This document shows positions 52,353 through 63,720 of a stretch of DNA of 64,000 nt, one piece after another (the first letter of the stretch is position 1; each line of letters opens with the position of its first letter). The translations under genes were made by a program, and so were the position numbers. The notes under the pieces were generated by a model that was not told the DNA's origin, ran no database searches, and saw only the letters and a program-made list of their open reading frames with translations. The stretch is from Anticarsia gemmatalis (Eukaryota > Arthropoda > Insecta > Lepidoptera > Erebidae), in contig NC_134763.1 in the NCBI RefSeq assembly GCF_050436995.1, forward strand, positions 2,790,001 to 2,854,000, given 5' to 3'.

Positions 52353-52820
52353 TTTTTTTACATACATGTATTTTTATTTCAAATCCTAGTTGAGTTTTGG
52401 CCCTGTGGTCTACTTTTGCGAAAAAGAACATATTTTTGGCGGATATGTGCTTTAACAAATAACATGTAAATTGGTACTGAAAGCGTAATGAAAAACACAT
52501 GTCATCGTTACAGACATACCTTATAATATGGATAACATCAACGTCAAGAAATTAGATCGTATGGACCTTTAAACAACGAACAAATACGATGCATAAAGTA
52601 AAATTGTTAAATAATTTGCACAATTAATGTGACTTCAAATAGTTTTTATCGTGATAAATTTGATCGTGGAGACCAATTTACAGTACTGCAACTGGATCCA
52701 ATTACTTATAGTCAATTAGGCATAATACCTATGTTTATCCAAGTTAAGTGCTATGATAAAAAAAATGTTTTAAAATTCTACTCCTTCTTAGACAACAGGC
52801 GCTATCACACAACAACAAAA

Positions 52821-52826
52821 AATAAA
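52821..52826 (+). terminator. Poly(A) signal candidate, lipocalin gene 2
   Basis: AATAAA about 470 nt after the gene 2 stop. No closer canonical signal was seen, so the 3' untranslated region may be long. Confidence 0.4.
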
Positions 52827-54095
52827 CTTAATTTCAACTTACATTAAAATGGCGTAGTAAAACTGATGTCCTTTCAGCCACTTTCAACCTTCAACCACCA
52901 TGAACAATATAAAACTTATGACTGACATTATGTCACGTCCTCGAAATATGGTCTAATAATATTAAGTGTACTAATAACCATCATACAAGTACTCATTTTA
53001 ATATATGTTTGTTCATTTGAAAAACAATAGTTACTAGGTAAAACAGTGAAGAAAAATGTCGCGAGAAAATCTTTGGAAAGAACTTTAAATCATTCAAGCA
53101 AATTTCAAATAGTTTATTATTTAATTCTTGTTTTGAGAGTTAATACTTCCGGTCAAATACTCAGACTCGAATTTTAAGATAAAGCTATATATTGCGACAA
53201 AAGTGCGAAACTTGTGTGCCTTACAGTAAAGTATTCAGCCAGTATGTTTTGTATGAGAATGCTTAGATCTGGACAACATTCAAATATCTGAAAAACGTTA
53301 ATTAAATGGAGTACTTAAGCGAAAGTGTCTAAAACTTTGCAGTAGTAAATGATCTGTTTGAAATATCACTAATATAAGTCCTAATAACTTTACAAAATAT
53401 GAGCAGTACAGGCAAAACCACAAAGCATTCTAAAGTGTAAAACTCATTTAGTTTTTGATGTATTGATAGTTCAAATTGATGATGATAAATGAAAGAAAGA
53501 CAAATGAATCGTATTTATTTATGTTGAAAGTTTTTACATACTAATAGTAATTAGTGATCAATATTTAAACAGGTCGTGTCAAGGTGGATTGTAATGTTAT
53601 TAGATTTTTCAGTGTATTGAAAAATTTAATGAAAATTGTATTGTATGATTGCTTCTCTTCTGAAAATAACTAATACAATTAATAAGTTCTTTGACCCTTT
53701 CACCGTGGATATCTAGCATTATGATGACAATTATAAGGTCATTCGATGCTAATAATTGAAAGCAAATGACTTATTACTACATTAGTTATGTACGTAAACA
53801 CGCAGGAATGTATCGAGTCAATTCATTATATACATGAATTCTAATAAAATCATGCGTGTTATACACGAAAGTACAGATAGACAGGGGTATAAACTATTCT
53901 TATGGGTCCCGCAATATCAATTGTCAAGTTTCAAGAGATTTTTCCCGGCACATATACAGAATAATATTCCATATTACAAAAAAAGAATATTTTGTATTAT
54001 AGAAGTCTTGGTTTTCCTGCTAGAACTAAATTGGCGCTGCCAATTTCAAACACCTAGCAAAAACAATAAAAAAAATACATAAAGCCAGTTTCAAG

Positions 54096-54101
54096 TTTAT
54101 T
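54096..54101 (-). terminator. Poly(A) signal candidate, lipocalin gene 3
   Basis: AATAAA on the minus strand about 46 nt after the gene 3 stop codon. Confidence 0.55.
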
Positions 54102-54146
54102 CATTTCATTAAAAAGTTTCAAAATGATTGATGCTATTTTCTGTAA

Positions 54147-57100
54147 TTAAGTAAACATTTTCACAGGGTACCTAAAAGTCATAGGTTCAGCCTTTCTGTC
54201 CTCATAGTACTTCGGAGTGCATTTCGAGAGGTCATCTTTTACAAGACGTTTAGAGTCTACTCCGATCCTGGGCAGTGGTTTGATGGCCAGCTCTTTGGAT
54301 ACGTCGTTCAAGATCGGGTTTCTTGAGAGGATCCATACGTAGACTGTAATGAGAAAAAAAGTTATTTAATTCACAACGAGTTTTAAGTAGTAGAGTAAGG
54401 ATATGCTGCTTTGTATAAAAGTCTATGCCATCAAAAACATTCTGTAAAAACCTCAAGTCTCGCCGTAAAAAGTTGTGAGATCTATATAATACCAAGTCGA
54501 TTAATCTATTTAGTCTCTACTTAAAGGACCTTCTGTCTTAAGTTATTACGTATGTTATTATCATGCCAATTTAAAAAAAAATACCTTTAAAACAAATAGA
54601 TCGACCTGGTCATCGCATGATTTGATTATTAGTTTGTATCACACTACACAGCACGACGAGAAGTTAATGCTCCTGAAATGTTAATGGCGAATTTGTGTTT
54701 TCTTGCGATGACCAAGTCGATCTATTTGTTTTAAAGGTATTTTTTTTTAAATTGGCATGATAATAACATACGTAATAACTTAAGACAGAAGGTCCTTTAA
54801 GTAGAGACTAAATAGATTAATCGACTTGGTATTATATAGATCTCACAACTTTTTACGGCGAGACTTGAGGTTTTTACAGAATGTTTTTGATGGCATCTCA
54901 CTTCTTTTTGTAGAGCGAACATAAGTCCAATTTGTATGGAAAGACGTTTTTTTTTCATATTTCAACATATTTTCCTATGGGAATGTTGTTCAGTTTCATG
55001 GGCTAAACACCATTACCCACCCTATACCCCCTCCCGTTATGCCTCATATAGTAGGTACCTATTTACACCTATTTATTTTTATTTTATTTTCTACAGTAAT
55101 AATAATTCATTAACTGCAAATGTAACCTTGTAATCTTATACATTTATATGAGATTACAAAGTTATTGTTGCAGTTGGTGTATTTAGAAAACTGGACCGAA
55201 ATTAGAAAATATTACATTTTTCCCATGATTGAGACACTAAACCCTATTTGTATTCTAAATTTTAAGCTTCTAAGTCTGCTAGAAGTACCTTAGACTTTTG
55301 ATGATCGGTGAGTCAGTGAGTCAGTGAATCAGTGAGTGACAAAATTCAAAATTTTAACAAGTTGTCATTCTTAAACTACTGGTTCAAATTGACTGAAATT
55401 TTAAATATACCGTGTTTATACAATGACTAATTAGTTGCTGAAAATCCAGGCTTCTTGTTTTATCCACAACGAAATTATAGGGGTGTCAAAAATAGCCCGA
55501 ATTGCTTCGAGAAAAGGATGTTACGGCCGTGCCGCTTTTTTTTTGCTCGACTTGCGGGGGCACTTCCGTGCCCCCAGATGAGAATGCATCCACTGTATCA
55601 TTTCGGTCTATAGACATTAATACAAAGAAACAGATCCTTACCGTCTGCTCCGATGCCAACGCTGTGGATACGCATCTCTAGTCTCTAGAACCCTTATTAA
55701 AATATAATAAAAATATTTTTGAAGTTCTAGTTCGACGAGAAAATTTCCTTTTCTGCTGATTATGATTTTGGCTGACAAAGTCAGAGAGGTTTATAGAAGT
55801 ACCAATACAGTTGTTTTATAACCTAAGCACATAATTAAGAGGCGGTAGATAATTATGACCTAGTACATACAGTACTGCTATTTTTAGACAAGATCGATTT
55901 ATTGCTGACAATGAGCAATTGAGGAACTTTTTTGTTACTCACGATCGAGAAATCTAATTATCTTTGAATTCAGAACAAAAATCGTCTACTGCTTTGCTTT
56001 TATGATTATGCTTATATACCTACTAATAAGTATCAACTTACTGAAGTGCTTGTCAATAAGTGGACTGTACTCGCAAGTGTACACCGTCGCATAGTAGTTG
56101 TAGTTTGTAGCTAGCACTCTGAACGGATATCTTCGGTTCACCACTGAAAAAAGAAAATATTTTCTTTTGAAAAATATATCACCTTACTCTGAGAATATGC
56201 ATACATAACATCATGCCTTTTGATTTCGAAGGAAGGTTGACTCAGCGGAGTATGAAATATACCCATGTTTTGTCATTAATTACGTTAATCCCAGGAGCGT
56301 TTATCAAATACCTGTCAAATTACATTCTGATATACATTAATATTACACAATTAACTTAAATTATCAAAGGACAAACTCTGCCGATACTGGAATCGAACCC
56401 GGGAACTTTGCACGGCTGTCGCATAAAGTGGGGCCCATACAAGGGATATATCTCCAAACGAACATATTATATTAAATTCGATCAATTTCCTATCATCTAT
56501 ATCTTAAATTAATACTCTCAAATTATACAACCGAATCAAAATCCTATTACCAGAAGAACTAATCTACTACTTACATCTCCTAGGTTGATCTTTAAAATGG
56601 AAAGTCACGTCCAATCTGGCAGCATCTTCAATAGTTGTAGGTATCTCTAACTTCCCAATGCTGTACCTATGGAAAAGACCACGGTCTACTCTGGACTGAT
56701 TGAGGTATATCCCGTCAGGTCTTGTGGACAGTTCAAGTACTGAGCAATTGTTTAGCTGCTGTTCGTCACTGGAGTAGTGGTATACTTGGTGCCATTTGTT
56801 GAAGAACTGTAGATAAAAAGCATGAAAAGACCAGGGTATTATAAGTCAGAAGAACAAGGAATCATTTTGACACCTATTTGAAGATTAACAACTCTTGAGC
56901 TGTGTAAGACTAATGGGATAGGTACACAAATTATAATTTAAGCAATACATAGATACACAAATATTTGTTCTGTAGGCATTTTTTTAAATATCGTGACACA
57001 TTGTGTCGTTTAGTATAATCAATATGGTTTGATTTTTAACTTTTAGGAAGCAGTATTTATATTATTTTACTTTGTAGCACATCAACGTTGTAGAGAGCTT

Positions 57101-57468
57101 TGTATTCAAAGTTCACAGCTGGTGACGTTATACAAAATTTAGAATGTTGAACATCAGAGACTTGCCGGCTAATTACTATGTTTTGGAAATCTACGAATTT
57201 TAAGTTAGAAACTAAATACATCGGGCATGCCAAGACTCTACTAAGTAGTCGTAATATTGCAGTTTTAAAAATGTTCTATAAAAAGCCAAAGGTAAGTAAA
57301 TAAAGCTAATTAAATAAAAATATAACAGAACCGAGATAAACTTATACTAACATCAGCAAGCCGGAATTCAGACTGCAATTGCACATTTTCAGGACATTTT
57401 CCCGGCAAAGTAAAGTACCCAAATACACTGCTGACAAATAAAATCAACACAGATATCAACTTTAACAT
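54147..57468 (-). CDS. Lipocalin gene 3: divergent secreted lipocalin lacking the G of G-x-W
   Basis: Four coding exons on the minus strand: 57352-57468, 56575-56806, 56042-56143 and 54147-54343, total 648 nt, 215 residues, phases 0, 1, 1. Residues 1-17 are a signal peptide ending V-F-G. Then come T-L-P-G-K-Cys25-Pro, F-F-N-K-W-H-Q-V (40-47), Cys60, T-N-Y-N-Y-Y-A (129-135) with Cys140, V-W-I-L-S-R (153-158) and Cys192. All four family cysteines, the Trp and the final Arg are kept. The Gly of G-x-W is Asn, and the T-D-Y motif reads T-N-Y, so this copy is drifting or specialised. It shares the start of the mature chain (x-T-L-P-x-K-C-P) and W-H-x-V with gene 4, its head-to-head neighbour, suggesting they are a duplicate pair. 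Intron 3 carries a 1.16-kb mobile element. The ligand is unknown. Confidence 0.88.
54425..55579 (-). mobile_element. 1.16-kb composite non-autonomous element, copy 2 (intron 3 of lipocalin gene 3)
   Basis: Reverse-complement copy of 13439-14603, with foldback arms 54425-54617 and 54704-54896 and the G/C hairpin at 55556-55575. It lies wholly within intron 3 of lipocalin gene 3, so its insertion did not interrupt coding sequence. Near-identity to the distant copy implies relatively recent mobility. Confidence 0.75.
56370..56450 (-). repeat. tRNA-like SINE head remnant in intron 2 of gene 3
   Basis: On the minus strand a B box GGGTTCGATTCC follows CGACAGCCGTGCAAAG. The A box region is incomplete. 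Confidence 0.4.
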
Positions 57469-58861
57469 TTTAAACAACTGTTTCCAACAACGATTTATAC
57501 TTTAATAACTTATTAAGTTGTTTTATGTTAGACTTCATCAAAGGTTATCTGGAGTTCATAAACTATCTTCTTTTAAAGATTATTGTTCTGAGTAAACATA
57601 AATAAGGTTTATATCTTAATTCCTAGTAGCAATAAATAGTATTGCAATTTCTTAGAATTAAAACAAATAACAAAAAAATGCAAGTATTCCTAAAATCGTA
57701 ACTACTGCTCTTTTCTTTGGATTAAAGTATTGAAAGCCTTTTCCAAATTGTGTGAATAGTTTCTTAAATCTCTATGTAATGATTATTTATAGACACAAGT
57801 TGGTCTTTTATATTTCAGGTTTATACGTAAAATTTTAATTATAAATATATATTTTATAGTTTTAAGAAGATATTTGTAACTGTGTCGATTTTTTTTATTT
57901 TGTTGTGATGGGGCTGACTTAAGCTCGTAGAGTTAAAAGCCCTCAGTAAATAAAGATAAAAAAAAATACATTCTGTATTATTTATCGTCGAAAAAGATAA
58001 AACGAGCATGCATAAATTAAAAAATCATGGTATTTTCCATTAGGGTGCAGGCAGATTCATTAAATAATATCACATCCATACAAGTACATATAGGTAATAA
58101 TAAATAGGAATGTCCGAAAGGCTATTTTTTCCTTAAAGCAATCTAGAAATGTAATGCAAGAGTTTGTAGAACTGTTTTTGTTTGTTAAGTGATGTTCTAC
58201 GAAGTCGTAATCTGAAGTTATGTTTATTAAAAATGTCAACGTGAATTTGACCCTATTCTTAGGGTGTGTTCACAGAGTTATATAGACACGAAGTATAAGT
58301 ATATTAGTATAGTTTTAAAATATTGAAATTATATTTAATTTAATTCCTTGAACCATATCTTCTTTGGCATAATCTTTTGTGTTCTTATTGATCATTATTA
58401 TTCTCATTAAGAAAAAAATGACGATAGTTTTCGACCATTACCATACCTTTATTCGTATAAATAACAGACAAACATTTTTCGTTTGATGAATTAATTTCAT
58501 GACAATTGTAATGTTTACAATCGTTTTTATATCTGAACTAATAATCTAGTTTTATTAACCCTTTTTTATATTAGCCTTAAACAGTTCTTTATGGACCGTA
58601 CAAACCTACCTAGGTATATTTATCCATTCATACGCCATAAACAAATCGACCTTAAAGGTCATCCCACACATCCCATCCTCGTTACATAAACACCACGTTT
58701 GCCCATAAATCAGACAAAGGATGTCCACATTACAAGCACGAACGTGGTCAATTCATTCTATTTTAGTATAAAACGTCTTTACAACTCCATATTGGATAAT
58801 TACTATGTGGGAAGCGCGCAGCATTCGTTATCTCCTCTCGGGAGCGGCTAGTTGTTTCAAT
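57469..58861. other. Divergent intergenic region of lipocalin genes 3 and 4
   Basis: 1.4 kb, AT-rich, with the gene 4 TATA box at 58767. A TATAAAT on the minus strand at 57493-57499 lies too close to the gene 3 start codon to be its obvious TATA box. Confidence 0.6.
58767..58773 (+). promoter_or_regulatory. TATA box of lipocalin gene 4
   Basis: TATAAAA lies 95 nt before the chosen ATG, which predicts transcription starting near 58797 and a 5' leader of about 65 nt. Confidence 0.6.
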
Positions 58862-61800
58862 ATGTTGCGATTTGTATTTTTACTGTGTTATATCGGAGTC
58901 CTAGGGGCGGAATACACCCTGCCTGAGAAGTGCCCGAATATTAAAGTGCAGGAGAATCTGGACCACACCAGGGTAAGTGAAAACTTTGTAAGTAAATGGA
59001 AGAAGATGGGAAGGTTCCCGAAAGGTCTCGCAGAAGAAATTTTCTGTTTGTAAACCTTACTGGCTTCTGTTTATCAATTTTGTGAGCCTATACTTCAAAA
59101 TATGGAGTCTTTGCTTTATCTAGATATATTGTAAATTATATTATGTCTTTATCTACGTTGTGAACTTTCTATTGGGCTGATTTGTATTGTACAAACGTTC
59201 CCAGCTGTTTACAAATTTCACCTGTTTTTTTGTTTGTTGTTCATGTTAGTCACCATATTTTACCAATATACCTTTGTCAGGTTACAAATAACTTGTTTAG
59301 TGTAATGTTTTAAGTAAATAACAAATATATAACATGACTCATATATTATATCACACACTAGATCGAAGCCGGTTCAAACTCACATAGCCCAATCTAGGCA
59401 TTGTTGACTAAGATCGTTCCAGCAATAGTTAAATAAACACACCTAGACACCCACAATGGCGTAGTGCGAATTCAACTATACTATTCTATACAATATTATC
59501 TACGTTACTGTAATACGTTGACTGTGTTCTCTCAAACGAATACTTGGTACTTGTACCAACATTTTTGGTATACACTCATTATATTATTTATACTGTATAA
59601 TTTATGTTAGCCTTATGTGTAAAAGGACGACTTTAGGCTCGACCTATACATACGGCTTATATATAGGGCTAGGCAAACCCTAACTCTCTATTGAAAATAT
59701 TCTAACATAAATTGGAAAGCTAACTAGCATTTTTGCAAACATATTTACGCGGGAATCGAGAAACCGTGATCGCGAGACTATAACAACATACAGACATTCG
59801 ACTTTATAAACACAATTGCCGTGTTTTCATACATATACTTCGTAAACATACAAAATTAAGAAAGACACTTAGTTGTAATTCAGTAACATTTTCTCCAATT
59901 ACTCAAATTTACATATACAGCCAGGATGATTCAGTAGGATAGTAAGACAGTTTTTATTGAATTAGTAGAGTAATTGGGGACCATGAGTGAGTCTTTAACA
60001 TAATGGTCCAGACTGGCCGGATGTTATGTCTGTGGCAAAATGATGCTGTATAAGTACATGACATAAGTATTGCGTATAGTACGGGGCGTTTTTATTCAAA
60101 GCAATGTTTTTTTTTAGAAGCTGAAATTTTGTTTGTTAATTTTATTGCATGAATTATTTTCGTGTGTTGATAGATTGCTGAAAAGTCCTTATTAACTTCT
60201 ACATCTTATTTTTGGGTGAAATACTCTTCTACATTCTGTCACGTTCCTGCTCCATTTTGACTCGGAGTAGGTAGTACCGGGTCAACATGCCTTGTATTCT
60301 TGTACCATATATTTTAACCGACATTTTATAAAGGAAAAAAATGTGATACGAAAGAAACGAAATTTCAACTACTGTTGTAATAAATTGACATAAAAGCAGC
60401 CCTTAAAGAAATAAATAACCGGTTTTATTTAAATGTTCTGATGACTTCTAATGATCACGCAAACCTAGAAAAATCGTGGCTGTCCTAGAGATCGGTTAAG
60501 TCTCTTATTTTGACAAAGTTAATTTTACCTACATTATTCTTTAATTAATAAAAACACGTGTAAGGGCTTCATAATCAACCAGGAAATTTATAAATAATAA
60601 GATTATCATAGAATTTTAAATTAAAGAGATTATTCTATAGATACAATGAAATAACAAAACTAATAGTTCCTTGTCAAACATTCTAACAAAAATGTATCTC
60701 TTAGCTAGATAAAATTAATTGAACTTGACCAAAAATAATTTAAAAACCGGCCAAGTGAGAGTTGGACTCGCGCACAAAGGGTTCCATAGCAAAAAAATAT
60801 TGAATGGGAACCCCCTTAATATTTATTTTTTTTAAATTTTTAGTATTTAATTTTGTTGATGTACAGGAATACATCATTTGTGAAAAATTTTGCTTTCTAG
60901 CTATCACGGTTTATGAGATACAGCCTGGAGACAGACAGACAGACCGACAGACAAACAGACTTAAGTAATAGGGTCCCGTTTTCCCTTTTGGGTACAAAAC
61001 TCTAAAAAGTATAAAGTGTTAATTAATCAAACCACGGTTAATTTTATTCAAATTTCAAAAGAGCCGATGCGTTTTCGGCTGATAGATAATAATCTAGCTA
61101 ACGATGTTTTTCTTATCCCTAGATTAGAGTATAGATATTAGTCTAAGAATTCGATCCATTTCTTATCCCTAGATTGAAATAATAGATACCTATTAGTATA
61201 AGAATTTGTTTGTATTTTGCCGTAGTAAGGCATTTTTAATTTATCTGATTAAATGTTTGTAGATTATGTTGCGTTTTTAAGTTTATACGAATTTGGGGCA
61301 ATTATTTTGATTTTGATAGATTTACCTATAAGTAATTGGTTAATTTATAGTCCACGAACAAATAACTTGTTTTAATAAATGATTGTCAAAGTTTACTGTA
61401 GTTTTTGAACAATTAAGTTTAACAAGTATTTGTATGTCTCATCAGTTTAAGTTTCACCATGAAATGCTTTGCTGCACATGCTTCTACATATAGGATATCT
61501 CACAAAGAGATCATTAATCAGACATCGGTGACCTCAGTGACCGGTGGTATCAGTTTCAGAATCAAAACATAGCTGACCAAAAAAGAATTAATCATGAACC
61601 GAATAACAATTATTTTGCTGGGAACAGAAGGATAAAACAAACAGGAGAAAACAAGAACACTGTAACTCAAATACGCTTTTCACCAGTTTTCAGGTCTCTG
61701 GCATCACGTAGCTGGTTGGGCGAGCGATGGCCGCAACATCTACGACTGCGCCACCCTGGACTTTCAAGAAGACAACCTTGGCTACACCCTCAGAGAGACC

Positions 61801-63253
61801 TACGTCGACATAGACCAGGGGAACAGGACGCAGAAGTCCTACTTCGCAAGAGTCGACCCAATTTTCACTGCTGGCAATAGTGCTCAGTTTATTGTTAGTC
61901 ATGAGACTGGAGGTAAGAACCAACTTGTAGCATATATTAGGTGCCTTTACACACGCTCTTTCGCGCGTGAATGAGCGTGCGTGTAAAGGGTGTGCAAGGG
62001 GAAAGAAAAGAGCGCGCGTCGCGCTCATCTTTCAAGCCCGCGAAGAAAACGTGAGCGAGGAGCGTGCTGTCTTACCCTTGCGTAATCCTGTACGCTAAAG
62101 GCACCTATTTATGGGATTAGGATTTTATGTATGAAAGATGGAAGAAATTCCATTTTCATACATAAAATCACGATTTCTCACAAAGGAAAGCAAAGACCAA
62201 AGAACAAAACTATCCTTTCTTGATTCATGTTCATAACTTAACTATCTAAGTAAGTACTAGGTAAGTACTTGACTAAGTTACAAAAAAAAACAAAAAGAGA
62301 ACTGATTGTGTTTTTTTTCTTCGTCGATTTTCAGATAAAGTACTCCAATTTCCGTTCTCGATCTTGTCAACTGACTACGATAACTACGCAATCGGCTACT
62401 TCTGTAAATGGTTGAAGACGAAAGAAAAGAAACATTATGGTAAGTGAATTTGCAAATCGCTAACGAGCCCTGCGGCAATACAAAATTAACTTTTTTATAA
62501 AACATCTGCTCACATTTATAACCCATATCTTCAAATCTTGACACGACATTCACTCATCACTCACATAACAGAATAAGTAGTTCCTTTCCTCTTTTAAAAA
62601 TAGGGTTTGGAATATTAAAACTAGCTCGTCTATTGATTATCATACTGCTACGCTCTCCTGGTGCAGTTACACAGAAAATTTCATACCTGCTGTCCCACAG
62701 CACTTAAGTTGGCACCTCCCACGCAAGTGGCCGCAGGTTCGAATCCGAGGCACACACCAATGACTTTTCGAAGTTACGTGTGTATTAGAAATAATTATCA
62801 CTTGGTCTAAAGGTAAATGAAAATATCGTGAGGAAACCTTGCATGCCTAAAATTTGTTTAATACGTTTATTGAGGGCATGCAAAGTATAGCCCTTGGCCA
62901 GCCTGGTGGACTGAAGGCCAACTCCTCCCCCTCGCTTGGGAGAGACCCTTGCCCTGCAGTGGGACAGTAATGGTTTAAAAAAACATTACGCTGGCCACGT
63001 GAACCAAAAACTATAAAACAATCCAGCGAATGTACGAAACAACATTTTCTTCTTTCCAGTATTCACCTGGGTTCTGACTCGCAGCAAGGAGAAGCTTCAA
63101 GGCGAGGTCCTCAAGAAGGTCGAAGACAACTTAGCACAATACACAGAATTAGCTGAACACCGGCAATCATTCGTCTTCAAAGAGTTCAATGACGTCACTT
63201 GCGCTTACACCAATAAGTTTGAAACTGATTTCTTTACCAGTTATTTCTGGTAA
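58862..63253 (+). CDS. Lipocalin gene 4: secreted apolipoprotein D-like protein
   Basis: Four coding exons: 58862-58972, 61687-61912, 62335-62439 and 63060-63253, total 636 nt, 211 residues, phases 0, 1, 1. Residues 1 to about 16 are a signal peptide, followed by T-L-P-E-K-Cys24-Pro, F-S-G-L-W-H-H-V (38-45), Cys58-Ala, S-T-D-Y-D-N-Y-A-I (124-132) with Cys136, W-V-L-T-R (151-155) and Cys195. All three structurally conserved lipocalin motifs and the four cysteines are present. An in-frame ATG at 58805 exists, but it would lie only about 8 nt from the start site expected from the TATAAAA at 58767, and the second Met aligns with the starts of the other three genes, so 58862 is chosen. Exon 2 must begin at 61687; the nearby second AG (61692-61693) would break the frame. 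One sequon (N-R-T) is visible. The ligand is unknown. Confidence 0.9.
58973..61686. other. Intron 1 of lipocalin gene 4
   Basis: A 2.7-kb intron containing the dispersed repeat at 60742-61009; no other element recognised. Confidence 0.7.
60742..61009 (+). mobile_element. Dispersed about 270-bp repeat in intron 1 of lipocalin gene 4
   Basis: It starts AAAAACCGGCCAAGTGAGAG and ends near AACTCTAAAAAG, with an internal CAGACAGA tract. This block is widespread in insects, from memory. No open frame. Confidence 0.6.
61938..62107. mobile_element. GC-rich MITE in intron 2 of lipocalin gene 4
   Basis: The ends TAGGTGCCTTTA and TAAAGGCACCTA are exact inverted repeats of 12 bp, 170 bp apart. The interior is GC-rich, unlike the flanking intron. 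Confidence 0.65.
62121..62169. repeat. Inverted repeat in intron 2 of lipocalin gene 4
   Basis: Arms GATTTTATGTATGAAAGATG and CCATTTTCATACATAAAATC pair with a one-base bulge around an 8-nt loop. Confidence 0.7.
62698..62980 (+). mobile_element. SINE family B, 5'-truncated copy in intron 3 of lipocalin gene 4
   Basis: The A box is missing. The B box (GGTTCGAATCC) and the rest match the full copy at 9862. It sits 80 bp before exon 4. Confidence 0.75.
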
Positions 63254-63488
63254 ATCTGGACTGTTGTGATTAGGTATTAAATGTTTTGGCATATACGTGG
63301 CTGTATTATTTACTTTTTTTGTTCATCTGTACCTAGTAATTTTGGCGGGCAAACTTCAATTATTTATATAGGTCTAATGGATCTATCTTTTTCTCAAGGT
63401 TAAGCCTGCTTGTTTGTTTAGGCAGATTATAGTTTATATATTATTGTTATGGTACCTATAAAGAACACAATGCCTAAAGAGTCTGTGT

Positions 63489-63494
63489 AATAAA
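63489..63494 (+). terminator. Poly(A) signal candidate, lipocalin gene 4
   Basis: AATAAA about 235 nt after the gene 4 stop, just before the SINE tail at 63517. Confidence 0.5.
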
Positions 63495-63516
63495 ATTAGC
63501 TACACTTACATAATTT

Positions 63517-63720
63517 TGTATTAGAAATAATTTTCATATGCTCCAACGGTGAAGGAAAACATCGTGAGGAAACCTTACATGCCTAAAGATTTGTTTAAAA
63601 CATTATTAAGGGCATGCAAAGTCCCCAACCCGCACTTGGCCAGCGTGGTAGACTCAAAGCCTAACCCCTCCCTCATTACGGGAGGAGACCCTTGCCCAGC
63701 AGTGGGACATTAATGGGTTA
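63517..63720 (+). mobile_element. SINE family B, 5'-truncated copy downstream of gene 4
   Basis: It begins in the body (TTAGAAATAATTTTC) and runs to the AGTGGGACATTAATGGG tail. It is close in sequence to the 9862 copy. Confidence 0.75.

Larger units (their letters stand above)
52353..54146. other. Convergent intergenic region of lipocalin genes 2 and 3
   Basis: 1.8 kb between two gene ends. Apart from poly(A) signals on each side, nothing is recognised; small frames at 52629 and 53834 lack family signatures. Confidence 0.6.

Noticed and set aside
52629..52847. 72-codon plus-strand frame after lipocalin gene 2
   Set aside because: No ATG start and no homology. It probably lies in the 3' untranslated region.
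54936..55133. 65-codon frame shared with 13893-14084
   Set aside because: It is conserved between the two copies only because the whole 1.16-kb element is near-identical; no domain is recognisable.
58805..58861. Upstream in-frame start of lipocalin gene 4
   Set aside because: Only about 8 nt from the predicted transcription start, and it would place 19 polar residues before the signal peptide.
61690..62028. 112-codon minus-strand frame
   Set aside because: Antisense to exon 2 of lipocalin gene 4 and running into a MITE.
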